A stretch of DNA of 11,699 nt from Rhizobiaceae bacterium (GCA_913776675.1 CAJYRE010000373.1:1-11699); one strand, 5' to 3'; shown: positions 1 to 6,629, counted from the first letter of the stretch. Notes: a model not told the origin generated them from the sequence alone. Made by a program: numbers and translations.

Positions 1-433
1 CATAGCCTTGCGGCGGTGCATCCAGCGCCACGCCAAAGCGCAAATCCCCTGCCGTGGTAATGGCGGCATGGGCTTTCAAACTGTCCGCGATCATCCGAGC
101 CAGATCATTGGCCCCATGATGCCCACCCAGCAGCGGCACGATCGAGGCACCATCTTCTGACACGCAGAGCACCGGCGGCTCGGCCTGTTTATCGCTCAAC
201 AGCGGTGCCAACAGCCGGATCAAGGCACCGGAGGCCATGATGGCAATGATCGGGCGGCCTTCATTGAAGAGAGTGCGGATATGGCTCTTCACATCCTCAA
301 AAGCAAAGTCCGCTCCCTGCACGCGCGATGCCGCGCCATGCACATCACCGCCGATGGCCACCGCAATTCGCTGCGCCAAGGCCAGCGCTGTGGACGAAAG
401 AATGAGAATGGCAGGTTTTACGGGCGCAGTCAT
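1..433 (-). CDS. CbiG N-terminal domain protein (probable CbiG-CobJ fusion), 3' part outside window
   Basis: The 144 visible residues match the N-terminal domain of CbiG, the cobalt-precorrin-5A hydrolase that opens the delta-lactone and releases the C2 unit during corrin ring contraction. Family landmarks are IMASGALIRLLAPLL (residues 65-79), the Asp/Glu-Gly segment SEDGASIVPLL (92-102), GGHHGAND (103-110) and ITTAGD (125-130). The protein then runs on into FGVALDAPPQG at the window edge. The start is fixed by an ATGA overlap: its ATG (433-431) shares bases with the cobI stop (432-430), which implies translational coupling. In many alphaproteobacteria this domain is fused to precorrin-3B C17-methyltransferase (CobJ). 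The CobJ half would lie beyond position 1, so the fusion is inferred and not seen. No gene symbol is given because the name depends on that missing half. Confidence 0.85.
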   Translation of the reverse strand, partial: MTAPVKPAILILSSTALALAQRIAVAIGGDVHGAASRVQGADFAFEDVKSHIRTLFNEGRPIIAIMASGALIRLLAPLLSDKQAEPPVLCVSEDGASIVPLLGGHHGANDLARMIADSLKAHAAITTAGDLRFGVALDAPPQGY

Positions 434-1167
434 AGCGGTCTTTCCGGCGCGACTGTTGCGCCACGCGCCCAGCCTTCAGCACCTTTATACATCAGGATCA
501 TCGAGAAATAGGGAGCTACATCCCCGGTCACATCGGCCAATGGCATCACGCGCTCGGACTCCAAAGAAACGCGCTCAACATAACCGGCGCTGTCTGTCAG
601 CCCCATGGCCTCAATCAGTGCCCGAATGCGGGAAAAATGCCGACCCAGCTTGATGATGGCGACGGCCGACGCACTCTCAATCCGCGCCCGCAAGGCATCA
701 TCATCCAACGGTCCGGGCAGCACGCTCAACACATCATTGCGGGCCGCAAGCGGCCTGCCATAAGCGGCGGCGGCGGCCATCATAGAGGATACGCCCGGAA
801 CCACTTCTGTTAGGTAACGATGCGCCAGCCGCTCGAACAGATACATGAAAGAGCCGTAGAAAAACGGATCACCTTCACACAACACCGCCACATCCGAGCC
901 AGCATCCAGATGATGCGACAGGGTTACGGCTGCCGCATCATAAATATCCTGCGCCGGAAAACGCTCCACCCGCATGGGCACAATCATCGGCACTTCCAAC
1001 TGATCGGCCCGCAGAAAAGGTGCCGCAATCTGGCGAGCAAAGCTGGGGCCTGTATCGGGAGCCGGATAGGCAATCACCGGCGCGGATGTCAAAATGCGAT
1101 GCGCTTTCAGCGTGATCAATTCCGGATCACCAGGACCAAGGCCAAGGCCGTAGAGTTTACCGCTCAT
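430..1167 (-). CDS. cobI: precorrin-2 C20-methyltransferase CobI/CbiL
   Basis: SAM-dependent tetrapyrrole methylase that methylates C20 of precorrin-2 (or of cobalt-factor II if cobalt is already inserted), in the cytoplasm. The 245 residues are the usual length. Visible motifs are GLGPGDPELITLKA (8-22, the N-terminal glycine-rich loop), CEGDPFFYGSFMYL (97-110, the SAM-site motif with the CobI-specific FFYGSF variant) and VVPGVSS (122-128). The ATG at 1167 has a modest AAGGG upstream. It lies downstream of cobL, separated by 133 bp that hold a palindromic repeat, and overlaps the following CbiG-type gene by 4 nt. Given CbiX and CbiG in the same operon, its true substrate may be the cobalt-containing intermediate (CbiL activity). 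Sequence reading cannot separate the two. Confidence 0.93.
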   Translation of the reverse strand: MSGKLYGLGLGPGDPELITLKAHRILTSAPVIAYPAPDTGPSFARQIAAPFLRADQLEVPMIVPMRVERFPAQDIYDAAAVTLSHHLDAGSDVAVLCEGDPFFYGSFMYLFERLAHRYLTEVVPGVSSMMAAAAAYGRPLAARNDVLSVLPGPLDDDALRARIESASAVAIIKLGRHFSRIRALIEAMGLTDSAGYVERVSLESERVMPLADVTGDVAPYFSMILMYKGAEGWARGATVAPERPL

Positions 1168-1230
1168 CAGCGCGCCCTTTTATTGAAATTGAGCAACGAC
1201 ACAAACCGTTTTGAGCAAGCTATCGGCCCC

Positions 1231-1283
1231 ATGCCGATCTCCACCCTTGAGGGGGAGATGTCCGGCAGGACAGAGGGGGATGA
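1231..1283. repeat. rhizobial-type palindromic intergenic repeat between cobL and cobI
   Basis: Two adjacent hairpins are visible. The first is 1237-1246 (ATCTCCACCC) pairing with 1251-1259 (GGGGGAGAT) around a TTGA loop, with one bulged base. The second is 1259-1263 (TGTCC) pairing with 1268-1272 (GGACA) around GGCA. The segment then ends in GAGGGGGATG. This arrangement matches, from memory, a highly repeated element of rhizobial genomes whose translated shadow reads like LPDISPSRVEIG; that shadow is present here. It lies wholly between the cobL stop (1301) and the cobI start (1167) and may affect transcript processing or stability inside the operon. Copy number cannot be judged from one window. 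Confidence 0.7.
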
Positions 1284-1300
1284 ACCACAAGCGAAAATCA

Positions 1301-2515
1301 TCACTTCACCACACTCCACATGGTTACCGGCATCAGCGATTTCCAACCACAAAACCGGCCAACCGGGGCGGCACGCGACACGGCAATCCGGCTCATCTCG
1401 CCCCCATGCAGGCCACGCAAACGCACCAACATCGCCTCACCTTCCAGCGTCACTGCATTGGCCACCAGCCGCCCGCCGGGCTTTAATGCCTGCCAGCAAG
1501 TTTCAAACAGGCCCTCTGTGGTAATGCCGCCGCCGATAAAAATCACATCGGGCGCATCCAGACCCGACAACGCCTGCGGGGCTTCGCCTTCGACGACATC
1601 CAGATCAGGTACTCCAAGCACATCGGCATTTTCCCGGATCATCGCAAGCCGCTCAGGCTTCGGCTCAATCGCAATCGCGCGTGTGCCCATGCCTGTGCGC
1701 AGCCATTCCACGGCAATGGAACCGCAGCCCGCCCCCACATCCCACAGCAAAGCATTGGGAAAGGGTGCCAGCAGAGATAACGTAGCGGCACGGATCTCCC
1801 GCTTGGTCAGTTGTCCATCATGGCGGAACGCATCATCCGGCAAGCCCGGCACGGGTGACAAAAGAGGACTACTACCAGCACAATCAATCGCCAGCGTGTT
1901 GAAATCACCGATTTCGGGGGCCTCTCTCAGCAAATCTTCCGCCGTATGATGCAGCAGCCGTTCCTTTTCGCCGCCCATATGCTCCAGCACATGCAAAATC
2001 GATGCACCAAAGCCGCGCTTGACCAGAAGAGCAGCCACATCCCGCACGGCTTGCCCATCCGATGTCAGCGCCACAATACGCGCACCGGGCAAGATATGCC
2101 GATGGAGATGGGCAACCGGCCTGCCGTGCAGGGAAATTTGCGCAACACTCTGCAACGGCCAGCCCAGACGCGCCGCCGCCAGCGAAAACGCGGATGGACT
2201 GGGCAGAACGCGCATGTCACCCGCCTCCACATAGCGCCGCAAGGTCGCACCAATGCCAAAATGCATCGGATCGCCGGTTGCCAAAACCGTCACCGGCGTG
2301 CCACGCAATTTTAAAATCTCATCCAGAGTGGGGCGAAAGCCTGCCCCCCAGGTGAGAATCCGGCTGACATTGGGAATGGCACCGCGCACCGCATCTTCCA
2401 ACCGCTCACCCACCACCAGCACCCTTGCTGCTTTCAAATGCGCAAGCTGCGACGATGTCAGGCTTTGCAAGCCATTGTCGCCCATGCCAATGATGGTCAG
2501 CCACGGCTCAGTCAT
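1301..2515 (-). CDS. cobL: precorrin-6Y C5,15-methyltransferase (decarboxylating) CobL
   Basis: Two-domain enzyme that methylates precorrin-6Y at C5 and C15 and decarboxylates the C12 acetate side chain. It has 404 residues. The N-terminal CbiE-like tetrapyrrole methylase starts with WLTIIGMGDNG (5-15) and has GDPMHFGIGA at 81-90. The C-terminal CbiT-like Rossmann methyltransferase begins near LTKREIRAATL (236-246) and carries the SAM loop WDVGAGCGS (258-266), IEPKPER (283-289) and IFIGGG (325-330). The ATG at 2515 was chosen over an in-frame ATG at 2542 because it begins right before the first beta strand and has GGAGG (2527-2531) 11 nt upstream. It overlaps the upstream cobH stop by 8 nt (ATGACTGA), a coupled arrangement. 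Both domains appear complete. Confidence 0.93.
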   Translation of the reverse strand: MTEPWLTIIGMGDNGLQSLTSSQLAHLKAARVLVVGERLEDAVRGAIPNVSRILTWGAGFRPTLDEILKLRGTPVTVLATGDPMHFGIGATLRRYVEAGDMRVLPSPSAFSLAAARLGWPLQSVAQISLHGRPVAHLHRHILPGARIVALTSDGQAVRDVAALLVKRGFGASILHVLEHMGGEKERLLHHTAEDLLREAPEIGDFNTLAIDCAGSSPLLSPVPGLPDDAFRHDGQLTKREIRAATLSLLAPFPNALLWDVGAGCGSIAVEWLRTGMGTRAIAIEPKPERLAMIRENADVLGVPDLDVVEGEAPQALSGLDAPDVIFIGGGITTEGLFETCWQALKPGGRLVANAVTLEGEAMLVRLRGLHGGEMSRIAVSRAAPVGRFCGWKSLMPVTMWSVVK

Positions 2516-4076
2516 TCGCGCCAAGCCCTCCAGCCAGTGCATTCACAGCCGCCGCCGCCATGGCAGAACCACCACGCCGCCCCTGCACGGCAATAAAAGG
2601 AACGCCCCGGCTGTTGGCGGCAAGCTCCGCCTTGCTTTCAGCAGCACCGACAAAACCCACCGGGAAACCAAGGATCAGCGCCGGTTTCACTGCCCCCTGA
2701 TCCAGCAGTTCCAGAAGTCGAAACAGTGCGGTTGGCGCATTGCCTATGGCAATCACAGCACCCTCCATCTGTGGCCGCCATAAATCCACTTGCGCAGCCG
2801 AGCGCGTGTTCTGGTTCCACGCCGCCAGCGGGCGCACCCGCACGTCGTTGAGCAAGCACACCACTTCATTTTCGGCAGGGAGCAGGCGACGGATGATGCC
2901 GTGATGCACCATTTCGGCATCACAAAAAATCTTCGCGCCATTGGCCAGCGCCTGTGCGCCGGCTTCAAAAGCCCCATCTGAAAACACAATATCATCAGCC
3001 AGATCGACCATGCCGCTGGCATGGATCAGCCGAATGACCAAAGGCTGCATGGCCTGCGGAAAACGATCCAGATGAGCCTCGCGCCGAATGGTCTCGAACG
3101 ATTGCCGGTAAATTTCGGCTGGATCACGAACATAGTCCAGCGGCGCGACAACGGCACCGGATTCGCCCCCCGCCTGTGCCGTAGACGTTAAATCTTCATG
3201 CCCGATTCCCAAGACCCATCCCTCTTCTGTCAAAGCAACGCCCACCTCTGCATCGCTCAATTTGGCCGGGCGTGCAAACAGTACGCCCAACACTCCATCA
3301 GCATCAAACTGCGCAAATCGTTGCGCCACATGCCGCACCTGTGCCGCGTCTTTAACATCCCCCCCGTTCAATTCCACCTCAAACAGCGAGGGATAGATCT
3401 CTGCCAGCACAACGGAATGCGCGAAACCAGTGGAAAACCCGGTTTCAAACGGCCATACCGCCATTTTATCGCGGGCTGGATGCTGATCCAGAAAGCGCGA
3501 GAGCCGTGCAATCCCCAGCAGGGTTTGACTGCCCACTGATCCGGCATAGGCCATTTGCCAGACAGATTTGGCTCCTTTGGCATGTTGCTCGGACATGCGA
3601 AACGCAAAAGGCCTGGCTGTGGCGGCAGGCGGCCGGGTGGGCATCAATGTCTCCAGCACGAGACCTTGCGGCCTCCCCCAGAACCGGGCGGCATCGGGAA
3701 AATAATCACGATTCCACCGCGCCGCCACTTCAAACCGGTTGTTGGCATTGTCATCGCCATCCTGCACCTCTGCGGCAATTGCCTGCCACAGAGCCTGCCA
3801 GTGCGGATCAACCGCAACGCGCTCTGCCGTGCCTGTCGGATAGCCGAAAGCAAAATCAAAGCCTGCCAGCAACCGCCTATCCGTTGCCAGCGTCTCCTCA
3901 ACCACGTGTTCGAAGCGCTGCATGAAACTGCTGCGGGTTGGGAAATTATCCAGCCATAACAATTTCACTCCCGCCTCATCCTGTTCGGCAAGGCAGGCCC
4001 AGATGGAGTTTTTTCCCCTCACCGGCGTACTGGCTCCGGACCAGTCCACAATCAGGATACGATCAAACAGCGGCAA
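2508..4076 (-). CDS. cobH: RNase H-like/DUF429-like domain fused to precorrin-8X methylmutase CobH
   Basis: The 522 residues fall into two parts. Residues about 310-522 are precorrin-8X methylmutase (CobH/CbiC), which moves the C11 methyl to C12 to make hydrogenobyrinate (or the cobalt form). DYVRDPAEIYRQSF (314-327) aligns with the usual CobH N-terminus, IRLIHASGMVD (348-358) places the catalytic His at 352 (His43 of the Pseudomonas denitrificans enzyme, recalled from memory), and GRRGGSAMAAAAVNAL (499-514) is the conserved tail. Residues 1-309 are an extra domain with an RNase H-like/DUF429-like pattern: ILIVDWSGAS (7-16, Asp11), LLAGFDFAFGYP (69-80, Asp74), LAEIYPSLFEVE (224-235, Glu226) and an acidic FDADG (257-261). 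Its function is unknown. The start codon is TTG (4076), directly after the cbiX TAA and in the same frame, with no clear Shine-Dalgarno. No earlier in-frame start exists. The methylmutase call is firm; the N-domain family is inference. Confidence 0.88.
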   Translation of the reverse strand: MPLFDRILIVDWSGASTPVRGKNSIWACLAEQDEAGVKLLWLDNFPTRSSFMQRFEHVVEETLATDRRLLAGFDFAFGYPTGTAERVAVDPHWQALWQAIAAEVQDGDDNANNRFEVAARWNRDYFPDAARFWGRPQGLVLETLMPTRPPAATARPFAFRMSEQHAKGAKSVWQMAYAGSVGSQTLLGIARLSRFLDQHPARDKMAVWPFETGFSTGFAHSVVLAEIYPSLFEVELNGGDVKDAAQVRHVAQRFAQFDADGVLGVLFARPAKLSDAEVGVALTEEGWVLGIGHEDLTSTAQAGGESGAVVAPLDYVRDPAEIYRQSFETIRREAHLDRFPQAMQPLVIRLIHASGMVDLADDIVFSDGAFEAGAQALANGAKIFCDAEMVHHGIIRRLLPAENEVVCLLNDVRVRPLAAWNQNTRSAAQVDLWRPQMEGAVIAIGNAPTALFRLLELLDQGAVKPALILGFPVGFVGAAESKAELAANSRGVPFIAVQGRRGGSAMAAAAVNALAGGLGAND

Positions 4077-5366
4077 TTACTTTTTCTTCATGGATTTGGG
4101 CCCCAACGGATGATCCGCGTGTGGATAAGACGCATGGGTATGCCCGTGATCATGAGAATGACCATGACTGTGGTCATGGTGATGATGATCATGAGAGTGA
4201 TCATGGCCACAGCCACAATTGGGTCCATGCACATGACCATGCGCCTTGCCGCTAGAAGACGCATTCATCACCGCGTCCAGCTCGGCATCCGGTGTGGCGT
4301 TGAGAAGATGGCCGTATTTGCCGCCAAGCGTGGTGGAAGCACCATAATCAAACACCGGCTCCAGCGGGCCGGGTTCCGCATGGGAATGCAGTGGCGTGAA
4401 GGGCAAGCCATGCTGTTTGCAAAATTCCTCATCGCGGCAGGATGCATCGCAATCACCTTTGCAGGGACAGTTTTCCAGACCGCCGCCAATGCCTTCAACG
4501 TGGTGATGGTGGCTTTCCTGCGGCTGACCAATGGCAGCTTCAAAGCCCAGCACCTGCTCACGATATTTGCAGAGCTGACAGTTCATCACCGCAGCGCCTT
4601 CGAGAATTTCCTTGACCCGATCCTGAAAGGCATCCAGCACCAGCGGATGATCATTCAAATAGCTGGCCTTGACGAATTGAATCTCGGGGTGGCGTGCCGC
4701 CACTTCATCCGTATAGCTGTATATGCGCTTGACCAGCACGCCCGTGAACAGGAAGTAGGGAAACACGATAATCCGCTTGTAACCCAGCCTGGCGGCATGG
4801 TTCAGGCCCGGCTCGACGAGCGGAAAGGTCACGCCGGAATAGCAGGTTTCACCCCAGCCAAAGCCCATGCCTTCCCACAGCATCCGCATAACCTTGGAGA
4901 CATTGGAATTGGCATCGGGATCAGACGAGCCGCGTCCCACCACCATCAGCAGCGTATCGTGCTTGTCCACCATACCATGGGCGGCATTGGCCTCATCGAC
5001 GGCAGCCTGAATGCGATCGCCAGCGGCGCGGATCATTTTCAGATCAATACCCAGCTCGCGCCCGTAATTGATCACCATGCCGGGATTTTGCGCCTGATAG
5101 GTATTCAGCACGGATGGAATGTCATTTTTGGCATGGCCCGCTGCAAACAACATGCCCGGCACAGCCAAAACCCGCGTCACCCCTTGCGCGCGCAGGCTAT
5201 CGAGGCCTGCCGAGATCACCGGATTGCAAAATTCCAGATAGCCATATTCCACGGGCATATCGGGGTACCTTGCGCGCAGGCCCTCTGCGATCACTGCAAA
5301 TTCACGCGCTGCATTCTGGTTGCGGCTGCCGTGTCCACAGACCATGATTCCGAGTTTTTCCGCCAT
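4077..5366 (-). CDS. cbiX: sirohydrochlorin cobaltochelatase CbiX, long form with Cys cluster and His-rich tail
   Basis: Inserts Co2+ into sirohydrochlorin, the first committed step of early-cobalt B12 synthesis. The 429 residues contain two CbiX/CbiK-fold halves. The N-half has IMVCGHGSRN (7-16, catalytic His12) and MLFAAGHAKNDIP (72-84, second metal His78). The C-half has VVGRGSSDPDAN (142-153), where Arg replaces His, as expected for the non-catalytic half, and FPYFLFTGVLVKRI (202-215). MNCQLCKYR (261-269) is the MxCxxC motif that binds an Fe-S centre in Bacillus megaterium CbiX. Further Cys follow at 300, 302, 306, 310 and 316. A HHHH run lies at 286-289 and the tail (376-419) holds 19 His. 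The ATG at 5366 was chosen because GGAGG (5376-5380) sits 9 nt upstream and the protein begins with the first beta strand. A longer in-frame ATG at 5435 would run through the riboswitch-like leader. It is the first gene of the operon. Confidence 0.93.
   Translation of the reverse strand: MAEKLGIMVCGHGSRNQNAAREFAVIAEGLRARYPDMPVEYGYLEFCNPVISAGLDSLRAQGVTRVLAVPGMLFAAGHAKNDIPSVLNTYQAQNPGMVINYGRELGIDLKMIRAAGDRIQAAVDEANAAHGMVDKHDTLLMVVGRGSSDPDANSNVSKVMRMLWEGMGFGWGETCYSGVTFPLVEPGLNHAARLGYKRIIVFPYFLFTGVLVKRIYSYTDEVAARHPEIQFVKASYLNDHPLVLDAFQDRVKEILEGAAVMNCQLCKYREQVLGFEAAIGQPQESHHHHVEGIGGGLENCPCKGDCDASCRDEEFCKQHGLPFTPLHSHAEPGPLEPVFDYGASTTLGGKYGHLLNATPDAELDAVMNASSSGKAHGHVHGPNCGCGHDHSHDHHHHDHSHGHSHDHGHTHASYPHADHPLGPKSMKKK
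4110..4241 (-). repeat. His-codon low-complexity tract in the 3' end of cbiX
   Basis: Runs of CAT/CAC codons alternating with Asp, Ser and Gly codons give an imperfect short-period repeat that encodes the C-terminal metal-binding tail (19 His and 2 Cys within residues 376-419). Such tracts can vary in length by slippage. On the opposite strand they read as Met/Val-rich nonsense. Confidence 0.8.
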
Positions 5367-5382
5367 AGGATTTGGCCTCCAT

Positions 5383-5408
5383 GCTTCGTTTCGTTTTATG
5401 TACGAAGC
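5383..5408 (-). promoter_or_regulatory. hairpin just upstream of the cbiX ribosome binding site
   Basis: A perfect 7-bp stem (GCTTCGT at 5408-5402 pairing with ACGAAGC at 5389-5383, minus-strand reading) with a 12-nt loop ends 2 nt before the GGAGG of cbiX. No U-run follows it, so it is not an intrinsic terminator. Its 5' arm touches the 3' strand of the leader's closing stem, so it could be part of an expression platform that controls translation. Confidence 0.5.
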
Positions 5409-5540
5409 GCCAGAGCGTACCCTTTCTGGGCACACTCCAATGGCCTTTGGGACAGCTCCGGAATTGGCTCCCTGTTTGGGTCAGCCGCACCGGACTATTT
5501 CCAGCCTGTCGAACAGGCGCCGTCGCACATCTTGGCGTCA
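5407..5540 (-). promoter_or_regulatory. candidate cobalamin riboswitch (divergent) in the cbiX-cob operon leader
   Basis: Read on the minus strand, the leader holds the core pattern of cobalamin riboswitches: TCCGGTG (5494-5488) followed by AATTCCGGAGCTGTCCC (5465-5449), the conserved P5/L5 and adjoining strand. The P2-like hairpin GCCTGT-TCG-ACAGGC (5518-5504) precedes it, and a 9-bp hairpin with loop AGAAA (5436-5414) follows. A short closing stem pairs 5537-5533 (CGCCA) with 5412-5408 (TGGCG). Between the two P5 strands is an extra nested stem (GGCT/AGCC plus CCC/GGG). The downstream part departs from consensus: the usual GCAACTGT and the later CAGGA-ACCTG block are not evident; only GGCCATTGG resembles GCCACTG. 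Position directly before a B12 operon supports the call. It could also be a degraded or atypical subclass. Confidence 0.6.
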
Positions 5541-5569
5541 GGAATAGCGAAGCCCAAGCGCCGGGTCAA
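5541..5569 (-). promoter_or_regulatory. putative sigma70-type promoter of the cob operon
   Basis: TTGACC (minus strand, 5569-5564) and TATTCC (5546-5541) are spaced by 17 bp. The -35 is near consensus; the -10 is weak (3 of 6). A start about 6 nt downstream would place the 5' end at the closing stem of the riboswitch-like leader, which fits well. Not tested by any data here. Confidence 0.4.
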
Positions 5570-5584
5570 ACCAGAATTTTTCCC

Positions 5585-5692
5585 AGAGCATTTCAAGGAA
5601 AAGTATGCAGCAGTTTTACGCCTGCAAATGCGTAAAACCAAAGGGTTAAAGCGGCTCTGTCTTTCCATGAAGCATTGAACCGCTTTAAGAGC
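5585..5692. repeat. degenerate copy of a rhizobial-type interspersed intergenic repeat
   Basis: The segment begins AGAGCATTTC-AAGGAAAAGT, has a central TTTTACGC-N8-GCGTAAAA hairpin (5614-5637) and ends with a 9-bp inverted repeat TTAAAGCGG (5646-5654) / CCGCTTTAA (5680-5688) that encloses TTTCCATGAA. From memory this order of blocks (AGAGCATTTCC, AGGAAAAG, AATGCGTAAAA, AAGCGG, GAACCGCT) is that of an abundant rhizobial intergenic element. It lies between the cob promoter and the divergent membrane-protein gene. Confidence 0.65.
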
Positions 5693-5756
5693 GGTTGCAG
5701 TTCCGGGCCCGCTGATGCACAGATGCACAACTTTCTCGCCGACCGGACATTCCTTG

Positions 5757-6542
5757 ATGACTGATGTTGCCTTGCATACCCTCGCTTTTTTGTTTTTGGC
5801 CGCCTTTATTGCCGGCTTTATTGATTCCATTGCTGGCGGCGGCGGGTTGATCACCATACCCGCCATGCTGATTGCGGGCATTCCGCCCCTCGAATCACTG
5901 GGCACAAACAAATTGCAGGGCATGTTTGGTTCGGCCTCTGCCACCATTGCCTATGCCCGCAAAGGGCATGTCAATCTGAAAAAACAATTACCCATGGCCT
6001 CCATGGCAATGCTTGGCAGCATGGTGGGAGCCGTGCTGGCCACCCATGTGCCCGGCGATGTCCTGAAAGCCCTGATGCCCATTCTGCTGATTTCCATTGC
6101 CGCCTATTTCGGTCTGAAGCCGAATATTTCAGACATTGATAGCCAGCAACGTTTGACCCCTCTCGTTTTCGGCCTGACGTTTGCACCTTTGATCGGACTG
6201 TACGATGGCGTATTTGGCCCCGGCGCAGGCTCCTTTTATATGCTGGCCTTTGTATCGCTGGCTGGCTTTGGCCTGCTGAAAGCCACGGCCCATACCAAAT
6301 TGCTGAATTTCGGCTCCAACATCGGAGCTTTTGCGATTTTTCTCTTTAATGGTGTTATTTTATGGAAAGTGGGCCTGATCATGGGGCTAGGCCAGTTTCT
6401 CGGTGCCCAGACAGGCTCAAAGCTGGCCATGAAAACCGGAGCCAAAATCATCAAGCCCCTGCTGGTCATCACCTGCATGGCACTGGCCGGAAAGCTGTTG
6501 ATGGACCCCAGCAATCCGCTGCGCGTCTGGATCGGCCTGTAA
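5757..6542 (+). CDS. TSUP (TauE/SafE, YfcA-like) family membrane protein
   Basis: Integral membrane protein of the sulfite/sulfonate exporter superfamily (DUF81), with 261 residues and about eight hydrophobic segments. Two similar halves are visible. The first has FIDSIAGGGGLITIPAML (21-38) and LGTNKLQGMFGS (48-59). The second has GLYDGVFGPGAGSF (147-160) and AHTKLLNFGSN (178-188). The ATG at 5757 (MTDVALHTL) was chosen because it begins just ahead of the first membrane segment, as in relatives. An in-frame ATG at 5715 would add 14 residues with no better ribosome binding site. The substrate is not known; family members move sulfite, sulfoacetate, sulfonates or other small anions. It is divergent from the cob operon, which by itself does not prove a role in B12 or cobalt handling. 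Confidence 0.9.
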   Translation: MTDVALHTLAFLFLAAFIAGFIDSIAGGGGLITIPAMLIAGIPPLESLGTNKLQGMFGSASATIAYARKGHVNLKKQLPMASMAMLGSMVGAVLATHVPGDVLKALMPILLISIAAYFGLKPNISDIDSQQRLTPLVFGLTFAPLIGLYDGVFGPGAGSFYMLAFVSLAGFGLLKATAHTKLLNFGSNIGAFAIFLFNGVILWKVGLIMGLGQFLGAQTGSKLAMKTGAKIIKPLLVITCMALAGKLLMDPSNPLRVWIGL

Positions 6543-6629
6543 TCGAGCTCATCTTTGGCCCGAAGATACGATTGATACAACCCAAATCAACCCTTGCGCT
6601 TGAAGACCCCTGATATTTTGGGGCTTGCG

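Noticed and set aside
1167..1352. 61-codon minus-strand frame between cobL and cobI
   Set aside because: It overlaps the cobL end and reads through the palindromic repeat (LPDISPSRVEIG-like shadow), so it is repeat translation and not a gene.
1320..1949. 209-codon plus-strand frame inside cobL
   Set aside because: Shadow of the GC-rich third-position bias of cobL; no start site, domain or codon pattern of its own.
4110..5678. 522-codon open frame on the plus strand across cbiX and its leader
   Set aside because: It is antisense to cbiX; the His-rich CAT/CAC tract gives Met/Val runs and the remaining text has no recognisable domain. The cbiX frame has clear family motifs and a good ribosome binding site.
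5714..5729. Tandem direct repeat GATGCACA GATGCACA before the TSUP gene
   Set aside because: Only two 8-bp units with no further copies; most likely chance or slippage, and no function can be supported.
6603..6626. Hairpin AAG-CCCC / GGGG-CTT as a terminator for the TSUP gene
   Set aside because: No T-run follows the stem and it abuts the lexA promoter region; too weak to annotate.
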